DNA from: Tubulanus polymorphus
Lineage: Eukaryota > Nemertea > Palaeonemertea > Tubulaniformes > Tubulanidae
DNA: 64,000 bases
Reading direction: 5' to 3'
NCBI RefSeq assembly: GCF_964204645.1
Contig: NC_134027.1
Coordinates: forward strand, 21,502,485-21,566,484
Under the pieces are notes generated by a model. It worked only from the letters and a program-made list of their open reading frames with translations. It made no database searches and was not told the origin of the DNA. Of the stretch, positions 47,528 through 60,467 are shown piece after piece (the first letter of the stretch is position 1; each line of letters begins with the position of its first letter). A program made the translations under genes and the position numbers.

Positions 47528-49780
47528 GGGAAGGTCCCCCAGACCCCCTCTATTCGTAAAAAGGAACTCCCCAAAAAAAATCCTGGGGACGGCCATGTTT
47601 TCATGATTATAGAATAAAACAGTTTAACCTCGTTAATACGATTCTGTATGAGACGAAACCCATTTGTTTCAGTGGTTTCCAACGAGTCGTAGCTAAGATA
47701 TTAATATCAATTAAGCTTTGAATAATACAAAACCCATTTAGTACAATGTACAACGATTTTATTTTTGCCCAAAAGATTCGTATTAACAAGTTCCACTATG
47801 ATTTAATTTTGGATTTAGCAGTTTATGGGGAACCAGTTTCACAGGGTTTTCACAGTTGTGTGCACGTTATGCTTGAAAAATTGAAAACTAACTCGCCCAA
47901 TATATACCACCCATATCAGTGATTTAGGATTTTTATTTGACGCCTTATAAAACGTTACCATTATGAAACTTAAACAATGTTAACCATTCAGCGTCATTTT
48001 ACAAAACACAACCGTAAATCGATGTGCAAAACGTCACAGGTTTATGTGTACACATACAAGCTATTTGGCAAAATATTATTGATAAAGATGTAGAATGGCT
48101 CCCTGTGATTATATAATGACCTCTATTTGAACGTCGAAATGTTATATTGCATTGAATATCATGATAAGAGGTATTGTAATAGTAAAGGATGTATGATTAT
48201 ATCAGGAGCGGCAGGCATAAATAGAAATGATAAGTAAATCGGATTATTCGGTTAAATGGCGGATGTATACACGATTTGGAAGTCTGATATAAAAGTCAGA
48301 CCCTGACATGGGGATGCTAGTGGAATGACGAAGCTTTCTACGATCTGAGTAGGGCCGGCGTGAATTTCATCGGCGGCTCCAAGCGGTCAATATAAAACGT
48401 GTAAACAAATAATTTCAATATTCAAATGTTTTAGAAAATATGTTCGATATTAGGGGTATGCAGGTTTCATGAGATTAGCAATCTATAATAGCATAGCTGT
48501 CATATACGGCTCCGCGTCCACTGATGGCATGTGTATAAGGTGACAATTCAATTCAATACTTTATTGATCCTTATTACATTGAAATTCCGGGATGAAATTC
48601 CCAAATTCAATAAAGTTACAAATTTTAGAATAAGAAAATACAAAATACAAGACACATGGGTAATTCACACAGAATAACATGAATAAGTTATTTAAATGAC
48701 GACGTCTACTTCAACCCAGACTCAAGTCTAGGATATCGAGTGACAGCCAAACCGGGCCCCGGGACCGGGCCGGCTGGCTGGATGAAGCAGACATCAGAAG
48801 AGCTCTTTCTTCAACTATGGAGGCAATGAAGTTGCAGACCAGCTTAGAGCATAAGTGAATCGAAGTTGGTCACAAGTTGACAATTTTTTTTTAATTAGAC
48901 CAGTCGAAGACTGTATCATCGCCAAATCTCATAAATTTGCAATTCCACATTAGCTTATCCCAGAAATTCTACATTTTTTCGCAGGCGTCAAATAATTTAT
49001 TAAAGTTAATTTTCTTGTTGTGACTAGTTCCAATACATAATACTGATGTTCTGGTCTTCGAAAAACCAGGCGTGAGGGTGGCAGCATTTTTGGGGTTGAC
49101 TTGTGTTGAGAGAGACTGTAGAACCGAGTCAGAATTATAATATAAATCTCTTGATGAGAGAAGAATATTTTATTCCACAGCCTGATTTCAAGGTTGAGTC
49201 TGGTCCAAATATGTTTTCAATATGCTCCACATCTGTCTTTGTTGACATTAGCCATGATCAGACAAGTGTTTTTGGCCCGTGCCAAATAAGGCGTGGAACA
49301 ATTGCTCAAGCGGTGTCAAATTGACCTATGCCTTTTTGGCGTGTCCATAAAAGGACCAGACCTGAGCAAAATATTCTTATTGGTGAATTTATTGCGTGTG
49401 AATTACAACTGCTTCCGGAAATTACTCACTTTGCTTTTTTTAAGCATTCTTTAATATCAAGCAACTGGTTTGCGTGCGATAATAAGCACATCCAAAATTT
49501 GACTTCGGCCTGATCGATGCTAATTCGGCCCAAATCGTCTCTGTGTGATCACGGCTAATATATTGTATTGCCTAGACAGTGTCTACAACAAACGATTTTG
49601 CCTCTGAATTTTGTAGTAATTGATTATAGAGTGCAATTTCATATAACAACAAACTTCAGGGCCCCAGAAAATCTGTTCGTTATAACCGAAAGTTAGTTAT
49701 GTCCAGCATACAATCATCCTACTTGGGACGAACTTCTGAATCTGTAACAACAGATATATCATATCTGAGATTATAATGAG
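47528..49780. other. Intergenic, no gene supported
   Basis: Several 60-75 residue frames near 49103-49513 lack domains and splice context. A TTTATTGATCC-type motif near 48561 suggests an old repeat. Confidence 0.45.
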
Positions 49781-49790
49781 GTTCTACTGT

Positions 49791-50495
49791 GGGTGTCACT
49801 AAACCTAAGACCCCCTAAACCTAAGACCTAAGACCCGTTAAGACCTGACTCTAAATCATTATTTGTGTACTTTAGACTATTCAAAATGGTTCTAATATAT
49901 AGATATTAGTTAAAATGATCCATCGATGGCCCATTTAAATTAGGTTTATTTATCAGAGACGAGATATTTGAGGGTCTTAGGTTTAGTATATTATATATAG
50001 GTGTCACTAAACCTAAGACCCATAAACCTAAGACCCGACTCTAAATCATTATTTGTGTACGTTAGACTATTCAAAATGGTTCTAATATATAGATATTAGT
50101 TAAAATGATCCATCGATGGCCTATTTAAATTTGGTTCATTTATCAGAGACGAGATATTTGGGGGTCTTAGGTTTATGGGTCTTAGGTTTAGTATATTATA
50201 TATAGGTGTCACTAAACCTAAGACCCATAAACCTAAGACCCGACTCTAAATCATTATTTGTGTACTTTAGACTATTCGAAATGGTTCTAATATATAGATA
50301 TTAGTTAAAATGATCCATCGATGGCCTATTTAAATTTGGTTCATTTATCAGAGACGAGATATTTGGGGGTCTTAGGTTTATGGGTCTTAGGTTTAGTATA
50401 TTATATATAGGTGTCACTAAACCTAAGACCCATAAACATAAGACCTAACGGGTCTTAGGTCTTAGGTTTAGGGGGTCTTAGGTTTAGTGACACCC
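49791..50495. mobile_element. Mutator-like foldback element with tandem internal units
   Basis: Inverted ends of about 50 bp begin GGGTGTCACTAAACCTAAGA. They are flanked by a perfect 10 bp direct repeat, GTTCTACTGT (49781-49790 and 50496-50505). Inside are three ~200 bp tandem units, each with CCTAAGACCC and GGGTCTTAGG clusters and an ATCCATCGATGG palindrome. Long terminal inverted repeats plus a 9-10 bp target duplication suggest a MULE-derived element. No transposase. Confidence 0.88.
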
Positions 50496-50827
50496 GTTCT
50501 ACTGTACACAGTTGAGGGACCCTTCAAATAGTACCTACACATCCATGTTAGAAATTGATCAATATTGGCCATTTCAGCCGATTCAATTGGTAGAAAACAT
50601 GTGTACGTACTATTTATATGGTTCGTTAGTCAGGCGTGGATTCAGGTGCTCTGGGTGCTGGAGAATCTCCCCTTTTGGAAATCATCGCTACATTTCAAAG
50701 TACCGTTATATTTCAAACATACAAGATGATCAAGTAGTGCCTAAAAACACTCGGAATGCATGAAATTTAGACCAAATTGAAAATTTTCAGGATGATCACA
50801 GTTAATCCTGGATTCGACCCTGCTAGT

Positions 50828-53800
50828 TTAATCTATATCACTGCCAAATGAATCGTCGTTCGACGTTGATTTACAAAGCGATTCGTTTATCGGACTTTTC
50901 ATGATGACGTTTTGAAATCGTTTCTTCAACGCGACCGTCACCAGATTCGTTGGATCGTCGATCGAATAGCGTTTCGCCTGTCTGATCGGAGTGCCACCTG
51001 GTGAATGAATTCCCGGCGTACTTCGTAACGATGTTTTGCCGCTGGTGATGTGCTTTTTAAGTTCGTCGCCGAGAAGCGGTTTTCTAGTCAACGTCGACGG
51101 CAAACTTTGTCTACGAGATAAGACGCTGTTTTTTATAGCTGTGCCTAACTTTCTAGTACTTAACGGTGTCACGTTGAGGTGAACACTAGGTGGCGGCACC
51201 GGTGGAGGTCGAGGAACTGCAGGTACGGGAGGTGGTATAGGTATTATAGATGGCGCTGTAGGCGAAGTTTGACAAGCCATATCGGTACTACATTCGGCGG
51301 CGTCGAGTTTTCGTTTTTTGGCCTTCGGTTCGAAATTATCTCCAGATGGCGCTGAAATGTCATTGTGATCGCAATATTCCTTAACGTATTTCGAACATTG
51401 AATAAGACTGAGTCGAAGCGACGTCTTCAACGATGACGTATCCAAGTTGTCTATCTGCGCGAATAAACCCATGATTTCTCCTAGATGCCGATTCAGTCTG
51501 TCGTCATTTTCCTGAAATACGGCAGAAACGGCTTTTATACAGTAGAAACACCGGCTTAAATTCCGATTAGGGATCATTCATTTATTACGTACGCATAAAA
51601 TTTGATTTTTTCAACCCCCCTTCCCCTCTGTACACAAAATCGGCCATGTTTTTATATATATTAAGCATTACACTATGCAATTGCACTGACCCCTCCCCCC
51701 TCCCCATATGCGTACATTATAAATGAATTACCCTTTATTTGGGACCGATGAAATAAATCTGGTTTTTTTTAGTAATCTGGATTTTGCATGATATTTTACA
51801 TGCATTTGCGTATTCAGTCAATCTCTGTAATAGCGCCATCCTTTTCAATGCCACTGCCGGTGTAAAAAGTCAAAATTTCAAATTCAATGGAAATACCATA
51901 GCGCCAAATTTGGTAAAATGTTTTTATTGGTCCAAACAGTTTCATTACTAAGGACTTTAAGTTATACTGGTGATGGACCATTGATAATATCCAAATAAGA
52001 TCAGATTTGACCGTATATACGTACAAACAAAATATATGTAGTTCAGATGCGTAGTCTTATATACTTTTTGAAAATGATAAAATGTCGAAAGTCTGGCATC
52101 ATAAGTTCTCTTTTAAATAAAAATTTTGTGGGTGAAATCCTTGACCTTGACGATATGAAACTGAGGTTAATAATTGATGATCAAGTAAGTATCAAATATC
52201 CGATGGGGTGGTGGGTCCAGACAAACCGGCCTTGTTGACATATTTCACCGAGGTGATGCGCTGAAGAGATTTTTCTGAACAAATGGTGGCAATAATTTTT
52301 AGCGGTTTTCTTGACCAGTACTGAGAGTCTACTGTAGATTAAAAAATTTGGTGCTATTTGTTAACGCCGTTTAAAATGTTAGAACGTACTTTTCCGATTC
52401 GCCGTTTGAGTAAAACATCTCTTTCTTTGACTAACGTGATCCATTCATCTACTAATTTCTCATCCTCATTCGCTGTTCACAAGAAAATGAAATACATTAT
52501 AAGCGTCTACAACAAGAATGGTTAAAATGTACTCCCAAAATATGATCAACTCAGTGGAACCTTGTCACAACGAATACCAGTGGACTAGAAAATCTCCGGG
52601 GCAAGTTGCTCTTAAGGCCACACTAAAAGAAAATCCTGTTTCTCGGGCAGGGCAATCACCAAAATGGGTAGGACATTTTTTTGTCTTTTTATAGAAAAAA
52701 GATATCGTTTATTCTTCTATCAGTGGGTAGGTTGCCGTAAATAATTTTTACTGGACTAAATTTTTAGTCAAGAATATGATTAACAGCTAGTAGACCACAA
52801 TAATAAAAGGAAATTGAGGTGTTTGTACAATTAACTATAAAAAAAACTATATTTTGAACAGATTTCAGGGAATTCCTGGAATTTTATAATCCAAGGTCGC
52901 CATCAAAGTCCGATTAGCAAAGTTGTCTGAGCATGGCTGAGCCATTTCCAGAATCAAATTTTAAATCCGATATAATACAATTTTTTTATGATGTTGATCT
53001 AAGTGCCGACATCACGATTTGGTAAAAAAAAATATTTATGAGAAAGGAGTTTGGTAGTCGGTCAGCCACACATATATTTTTGAAAAAAGTTGTTTCACTT
53101 AAAATTTTGAAAAAGGGTCGGTAGGCAATTATATTTTATTCTGAAAATGATTATTTGAAATGGGGAAATATCGGGTCGGTCGGGCCCGAGAAACAGGGTT
53201 TTCTTTTGGTGTGGCCTAAAAGTTGGTTAAAGCGAACACTGGTGGATGAATGCCAGAGAGTGGCAGGGATCAGATTGATGAACTCAAGAACATTCACATG
53301 AAAATCCTAATAATCGGCTTATTTCATCTTTTGCACAGCATAATACCAGGATTTTTCGCAAAATTTCATATCAAGGTACAATAACATAACTTTCTATCAC
53401 AGCCTAGATCTCCCTATTTTTGTTATCATCAAGGCTTTGTGTATTGTGTTCAGGATCTCAATGCAGACATGACTGATTGAAATAAACTAAAACAACAAGA
53501 ATTAGTCATCAACATACTTTCAATTTACTGATTAATCTTTGTAATCGTGTTTTCGCAATTTTCTTGATAAACTGTAGAGTGGCAGATTATTATTAAGGGC
53601 TGTCCGTTGATTACTCTAAGCTCTCATACAGCGAAAAAGTGTCTTGCAACTAGTTGTCTCCAGTTACTTTGTCGATGTACTCTAGGCTTTAAGCTATCTA
53701 TCAAAATTGGACCAGGGGCTGGTTGCGCAAAGGTTGGTTAAAGAATAGTAACAATGGACTTTTAATTGTCACAACTTTTCAGACACTGGCTCCAGGCCAA

Positions 53801-53960
53801 TACCAAACTAAATCACAATCGGGTTTCATGACTACCTTACCTAAGCTTCCTAGCTGCGACTTGTCCGGTAATGAATTCAGAATTTCTACTCTGCGCTTCT
53901 CTAATTTCTCATGTCTCTCATTCAATGATGATTCTGTATCTGTTTGCCAGTGATACAAAC
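50828..53960 (-). CDS. Proline-rich protein with PRR11-like C-terminus (partial gene)
   Basis: Three exons were traced with matching phases: 53841-53960 (GTAAGG donor), 52390-52472 (GTACGT donor) and the last exon 50828-51511. The first two encode a charged helical segment (KLEKRRVEILNSLP, then DEKLVDEWITLVKERDVLLK) that resembles the start of a bMERB-type Rab-binding helix. The last exon has a further helical part, a basic KKRK patch, a proline run, and a C-terminus with SPGGTP, a VALKKRF helix and an acidic SFGSDID end. SPGGTP followed by an ALxxxFQ helix is reminiscent of PRR11 and MTFR-type proteins. The 5' exons were not found, so the identity is tentative. The MITE at 51569-51734 sits just upstream of the last exon. 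Confidence 0.6.
51569..51734. mobile_element. 165 bp foldback element (TCATTCATTTATTA family)
   Basis: Ends AGGGATCATTCATTTATTAC and a near complement. Pyrimidine- and purine-rich blocks lie inside. Relatives at 54069-54230 and 57314-57480. Confidence 0.8.
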
Positions 53961-54068
53961 CTGCAATTTCAAAATAATCTGACGCGGAACGGTGCATCAT
54001 TCAGGGAATCATTTAGCCTACATTACAGGCTTCCTTACGTTCTCAAGGTGTTTAAATGAAAAACGGTT

Positions 54069-54230
54069 CGGGGTCATTCATTTATTACATACGCATTAGG
54101 GGAGAGGGAGGGGTCAGTGCAATTGCGTACTGCAATGCTTAATGTATATGAAAAATGGCCGATTTTGCGTACAAAGGGGGAGGGGGTGAAAAATTCAAAT
54201 TTTATGCGTACATAATAAATGAATGATCCC
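54069..54230. mobile_element. 165 bp foldback element, second copy
   Basis: Same ends as 51569-51734, in the opposite orientation by its purine-rich blocks. TTC flanks both sides, a possible 3 bp target duplication. Confidence 0.8.
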
Positions 54231-55268
54231 TTCAGTATGTTTCGAATGTTTTGAAGTGTTGTACGGTAATCAATTGAAACAACAAACCAATTCATAGATT
54301 TACGTTGAACTGGATGCTCGTGGTATTCATGGCATACTTGTTAGGGCTTTAAATTGCATATGGAATTATTACCATGGCATCACACAGCAGGACCGTACAT
54401 AGTATTTGAATTGGGGGAGGGAGTTCTATTGGATATAACACTTTCCCAAACTTCCTGAGGGGGAGCACAGGGGCTCGTATCAGAGTTGTAGGTAGTGTTA
54501 AAAGGATAATCTGTTAATCCAGTGTCTATATAATATGTGTAAAAAAACATAGTAATATAATCGATCCTTCGTCGATCGATCGAAGAGAGACGAAAAATTA
54601 TTTGATTTTATCTGTGTGGTTATATTATATTCATCGGTCACCAGTTTTTGAGTTGGTCAGTATCCAATTTTATTTGGTCGGTATTGGTAAAGTTACTTTC
54701 GGTCGGTATCATAGTTTACTTTTTGTGTACTAATTTTACTTTTGGTCGGTATTGGACGGCTTTTGGTTGGTATCAGACGGTTTTGGTCAGTATTGGACTG
54801 GACAGTTTTGGTCGGTATTTAGAACCACCCGCTCAGAGATCCTGTTTAGATTTTGTGGAAACAACCCCAAGATCAAAATTTTCTTTTGACTGGGTGACTT
54901 GGGTATGCTAGGGTGTGTTTGTGATTGTGACTGTCAGACTTGTGCAGTAGAGAGTAGGCCCTAAGGCAAACCGGCAAAGGCAAGCCGCAAACAACCAGGA
55001 AAGTTATCAGATATAGACTATAGTTGCAAATCGCCCGCCCGGTTCATTCTTATTTTGTCAGCAGTTGAAATTAATTGGATCGGAAGTGTGTAAGACTATA
55101 GATCAGAATTTGATGTATAAATGATACTGATACCTTGTTTATCGGCCTTTTTGCCGAGCGAAATTATGCTCGAATTTGCCTCCATGCTCTCCATGGTCAT
55201 CGACCTTCGTCCTGATGATTATCGCGCACTCCAGAAAATGTCGTCTCAACCGAAAATTTTCATCCAAG
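54231..55268. other. Intergenic with a degenerate minisatellite
   Basis: About 54650-54830 repeats variants of TTTTGGTCGGTATTGGAC roughly every 20-30 bases. No gene was seen; 5' exons of the proline-rich gene could be hidden here. Confidence 0.5.
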
Positions 55269-55563
55269 ATGGCGGCCTCCATGTCTTCGCGGATTTTGAA
55301 GAATTTCAACAGTAAAATCTACAAAACCTGGCTTAAACACGGTAATAATGAAAAGTATTTCAATCCAAAATGTAAAAGTAAATTATATGTGATTTTGAAA
55401 CGACCATTTAAGAAGAAAATGTTAATAATTGTTGCTTGGAATTTATGTTTTACTCCGTTCTTTCGTTTGTGGATGTACTAATTACCGAAATGAAATGAAT
55501 AGTACGGTCATATCAATCAATACTAATGCCGAACCCAGTACACAACACACTTATGACGACTTA

Positions 55564-55596
<33 letters not shown>

Positions 55597-58500
55597 TCAC
55601 GGACGGAAGGTCTGGTGCTACTGCCACTGGTGGTGGCTAGTCTGAAAACCAATCGTTATTACGTATACATTTAATCGACCAAATAACCGCTCATTTACCG
55701 CAAAGGCCAATAGTGGTACGGTTCCCTCAAACAACGTCTCGTCGTCTGACGCATAAGTGCCATAAAGAGGTTAACTCCTGTTTTTTGCAATGCAACAACT
55801 GATTTTAGCATCAAATCAAACCTATGTACTTAAATAAATTAATTATTTACCTTGTTGACTTTGAAGACTTGTTTTATAATAATATTTTTGATGATTTAAA
55901 TTGGGAACCGGAGAATTTATTGATTTGATTTGAATTGAATTAATTGCCACAATCGGGGTTGTTTGTTGAACGACGGCTTGGTACCAGACTAGGTGGTGGC
56001 CTATTATTGGTGTCCAGCTTGTTTGTTGATTAATATTGGTTTAGTTGACAGGGTGGGTCCTCCTTATATACAGTGCCGACCCTCAGTGCCATGCAAATGC
56101 AAATACTCTTTCGGCGTTTGCTCGAAATTGACTAACAAGCATAGAGTATGGAGCGGTTTGTTCATATTGCCAGCAAATCAGGAACTGTGTCATTCCCATG
56201 TGCCAGAGTGCATATATCTTATTGAAAATGAAGGTATATATTTATATCAGGCACTGGTGACAGAACAGAGGTTTAATTCATAGCTGGCACTCAACGTGTT
56301 TAATGGCCAGCGTAGATGGACAGCTGAACTTAAGCTGTCCGTTAGAATACGGATATTCCAAGTTCTGAATAAAAGAAAAAATCTATTGCGTATTTTTCTA
56401 GGGATCAGGAAAGCTTCGGCAGTGACTGATGAAGCTCCCGTTCAAAAATGGAAATTATGCAGTGCAGTTTGTGTGGAGAGATATCCAGTGATAACCGCAC
56501 CGATGAATACATTGGAGACGAAATGTGCAGAACTCATGAGTCAATTAGAGTTAGAAAATAGCGTACTGTCCAATCACGAAATCCAACACAAGGAAGATTT
56601 GTGAGTGCATCGGTTTTTTTTAATGATCATTATTCAAAATGTATTTATTAAGCAGAGAGAATCCCACAATGATAACAAAAAACGGTCGGAAAATGTTACT
56701 GGAGCTAGTAGTTTATTCGACGTTTCAACTATGTTCTAATAGCCATTTTCAGGTATTAATTCGAATATTGTCGACACATCGGATACACTACTAGCTCCAG
56801 TAACATTTTTGGACTGTTTTTCGTTATTTTTGTGGGATTTCCTCTACATTATCGTCACAACACTGATATGGTGTTTTATCAATCGTATTTATTAGATTTA
56901 CTTTTTTAATTTACTACTTTGACGCCTCTTCGCAGGCATAGTACATTCTACATCACATTGTATGAACATCACAATGTATGACCTCTAGTTAGTGACCTAA
57001 TCGTTAGTGATAAGGTTTTCAGATGCAGCTGATAGGGAATACAGTTACATCGATAAGTTTAATTTGGATTTTGACCTAATCTGGATATTGTTTCATGGTC
57101 CACCTATAAGTGTATGAAAAATACAGTCAAACCCATTTAATTCAAATCATTTTAATCTTGTGTTTTGGTAAAAAGGTAATACAATAAATATTTTCTCGAG
57201 TTATCCCACAAAATTATACGTATGGCTTGGGTTTAGTCAACCAGTCGTCATAAGATTTAATATCTTTTCGCTGTATCCAGGTCAAAGTCTAGTTAAGTTG
57301 TTACGATCTAGTCAGGGGTTATTCATTTATTACGTACGCATTAGGGGAGGGGGAGGGGTCAGTGCAATTTCATACTCTAATGCTTAATGTTTATGAAAAA
57401 ATGATCGATTTTGCGTACAGAGGGGGAGGTGGAGTTGGATAATTCAAATTTTATGCATTCGTAATAAATTAATGATCCCTCATCTGTTTTTCTGATTAGT
57501 TCAATGTGTAACTGGGCTTGGTGCATCACATTTCCACGGTTGAGATTTCAATTTGGCTTTTCAGTTACTCAATCGTAGCTTCTAGTTTTAACTCGGAATT
57601 GTGGGGCCCGGATCTGTTGTTAACGCGATCTCAGAGGGAGTACCCGTAAAATCACCTCCTTATCGGGAAAAGTCTTTTCATTTCAACGTAGGAAAATTGC
57701 GGAAAAGAAGAAATTGGGCGATGAGGATTTTGGCGAAGTGATAATTCAAACTCGGTTAGATTTAGAGGACATTTGGGAACACGAATTGCAGAAGTTCTCG
57801 CCGGCGCCCCGCACTACCGGTACCAAATGGAAAATTCATCGTCATCATCATCAGAAGTTATGATAGAGAAAATCATCGCGAAATATTTCCGATCTCATTT
57901 CAGAATCTGATAAAACGAACGATTTAAAATCCACAGACCGGAAACTAGATCGGAAACTAGTGCTACTAGTCAAACAAAAACTCGGCGCTAATTACCATTG
58001 GATTTTTCCGCAAAAAGATTTAACCGACGACGAAGACTCAATGAGAGAGGTATCATTTTATTATGCGGGGTTATGTAGCCAAAAATTGTTCTTTGCAAAC
58101 AGGACTGTCTGTGCAAATAATGGAACTGTCCGCTGCATGCTGGGCAAAAAAAATGTCCGTGCAAATAGGACAAAAATTGTCTGTATGAACAAGAAAAAAA
58201 ATAGGGAATGTAGAATGATGAATTCCCTAATAAACTCCTGGCACAGGGGTAGCATAACCGGCCAGCTGCGAAATAGATTTAACTAACCGTGGAACCTGGT
58301 TACAATGAACCTCGGGAGATGAGAAAATATGTTTTTGACAACCAATAGTTCATTATTTTATGCAATATGAAATTATTAAACAGTCGTGTTGGAACTGCAA
58401 TGATCGCCAATAGTGATCTGAATGGCGTTTTTTTTTTTTTTTTCTTTGAAAACCATGTTCTTGAAGTATTCACTGCGGCAAAAATCAGCAATTTGCCGAG

Positions 58501-59676
58501 GCAATCAATTGCTTACAATGCGCCTGTTGAAATTTGTGATTAAATGTGATATTTGGGAAAGAATTCTAGCTTCGTAATCACACCGCAAAAAAATCATTAC
58601 ATTTGAGGTCGTTACAAGGAGTATCCAACTGTACATAAGTTACCAGGGCTGTACCTAGCATTTGAATATTATTTTGGGGGGGGGCAGAGCATCCCGAAAA
58701 TGGGACGTTCTATTGGATAAAGCAATAACATTTGCAAAATGGGCACTTTGCTAAAATATCTGGGGGCAACTAAGTGCGGCCCTGGTTAGTGATAGATGTC
58801 TAAAAAATTTATTTTTTTACGGATTTATTTGAAACATTTTTTCAGCAAATGTCGCACAATCAAGTTTGTTGCACAGTACACGTGACGATAATATTTTGTT
58901 AATTTCTTCCCTCTAGGTCGCTGACAACGCGTTGATTCAGAATTGCGGTGAACAAATGAAAACTCAGATATTTGGAAATGCTCCTTGCGGATTTCACAAA
59001 TACAAATACGGAGCAGGGAAATTAGTGGATGACACTATCGGTTCAAAGGTAATTTCGAGAATTTAGAGGCTTTCCGTCAATTGGTCAGACTAGCGCCTAG
59101 AATCCTATAGAAAAAGGAAGGAATCATGGCGTTATCTCAGGGAATTATTGTGAAAGATGTCAAAAATCACTCTGTTTCAAAAAAACTTCTGGCAACCAGC
59201 AAAACTGTTTGTCAAAGTAGAACTCGCTTAATTCAGATTTTTATTCGGATAAAATATTCGGGCCATTAACCTGGAACCGTGATCTAAGCTATAATTCATA
59301 ATTCGGATTTCACTTAATTCGACGAAATCCGGGCAGTTCCAATTAAAGTGAGTTCTACTGCATATCCAGCAACAAGTATACCGGTATCACATTTTCTTAT
59401 ACGGGTCCAAATCTTTTGGTTGGTTCTATCCCATAAGTTATGGCGCACAAATGTTTTTATCAATGTTCCACTGTTTTAAGAATGGTTTCATACGAAATTA
59501 GAATCCTCTCCGTTTCTTCGTAGGTATTTTTCTTCAAAGCTCAGTTGAGAGATGGAAATGTAACGATCAACGACGGCACAATCGCCGACTATGTTTGGAT
59601 TCCTAAAGAAGAACTGGAAGATTATCTATTGCCGTCGTATTTAAAATCAGTGAATAAATTTTTATTGGATTTATAG
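55269..59676 (+). CDS. MRPL46: Mitochondrial ribosomal protein L46
   Basis: Six exons: 55269-55311, 56402-56600, 57692-57819, 57904-58049, 58917-59048 and 59524-59676. All have GT-AG junctions and consistent phases (1, 2, 1, 0, 0). Exon 1 gives a short Arg/Lys/Ser-rich start typical of a mitochondrial targeting sequence. Exon 2 has the family core KWKLCSAVCVERYP. Exon 3 has KKLGDEDFGE and RLDLEDIWEHELQ. Exon 4 has LGANYHWIFPQ. The last exons have APCGFHKYKYG, VFFFKAQL and the C-terminal DYVWIPKEELEDYL. MRPL46 is a Nudix-fold protein of the mitochondrial large subunit with no enzymatic role known. A (CAT)n run (55565-55592) and several foldback elements lie in its introns. Confidence 0.93.
55565..55592. 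repeat. (CAT)n microsatellite
   Basis: About nine CAT units in MRPL46 intron 1. Confidence 0.9.
56659..56840. mobile_element. Foldback element, AATCCCACAA family
   Basis: Arms starting GAATCCCACAATGATAAC and containing ATGTTACTGGAGCTAGTAGT pair with the downstream end. Located in MRPL46 intron 2. Confidence 0.8.
57314..57480. mobile_element. 165 bp foldback element, third copy
   Basis: Same family as 51569-51734. TCA on both sides looks like a 3 bp target duplication, as in PIF/Harbinger-type elements. In MRPL46 intron 2. Confidence 0.8.
59216..59359. mobile_element. Foldback element, GTAGAACTCGCTTAATT family
   Basis: Left end AGTAGAACTCGCTTAATTC is nearly complementary to the right end near 59340-59359. 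In MRPL46 intron 5. Confidence 0.65.
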
Positions 59677-60467
59677 CAGACTTTGAGAGATGTTGCCGGA
59701 AATATGCAGTATGTGTTGATAATCACAGCTTTATTAAATGACAATATTAATGTACCATAGTCTTGTATAGTTTGTGTAAAATAAAAGGATCAAATACTTG
59801 GAAAAATGCGGAAAGTTTCTTTATTGTCGTGATTCTTCAGTTGAAAAAGGTCACTGAAGTAGTAGGATGAGGAAATATTTAGAGGGCTCAAGATCTCGGA
59901 TTGTTTATATTGTTAAATTTTTATTTCTATGGATTTTCCACAAGGACCTGACACAAAAAGTTTTGACCCCAGTCTCCTAGGTACTATATATACAAGGACT
60001 TTTCATATAAAGTACCTAGAATACTAGAGGGTAAAAATCCGCCTTTAAGTCCTTGTGGGATTCTTCGGAACAGATTTCAACGAAGAAATGTTAACCCCGC
60101 CAACAAGAATGTCGAGAAGGAAAATTTTTGAGTTCTCATGATTTCTTATCTAAATTCGAAAGTGGATATTTTTCAAAATTAGATTGTTTTGAGATTCCTT
60201 CCACGTCTCCGAAAAAATCCCTGCCGGTTTCTTTACCACCTAGGAAAAAAAATCGTTACAAAGCGGCGGTTTTCATCCTAGGAAAAGTAAAGGTAGTTTC
60301 TAGATTGCTGTGTAGATGGCGCTAAATATACGGAAGTAAATCAAAACAAATCCCTGGGAATTTTATATTTTCCCCAAAAGAAAAAACCCATTTAGGCCTT
60401 GATGGCGTCCGCGACGGTTATCAGTTTTAGTATAAGTGTATGATTGTTGTGAGGTAGAACCAGAACA
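59677..60467. other. Intergenic between MRPL46 and NISCH
   Basis: An AATAAA near 59780 fits MRPL46 polyadenylation. A palindrome with CCACAAGGACYT ends spans about 59938-60058. No other gene. Confidence 0.5.

Noticed and set aside
49103..49513. Two consecutive open frames
   Set aside because: No domain, no convincing splice context, and composition like the surrounding intergenic DNA.
49791..50495. CRISPR-like spaced repeats
   Set aside because: Units are ~200 bp and nearly identical throughout, with terminal inverted repeats and a target duplication. This is a transposable element in a eukaryote.
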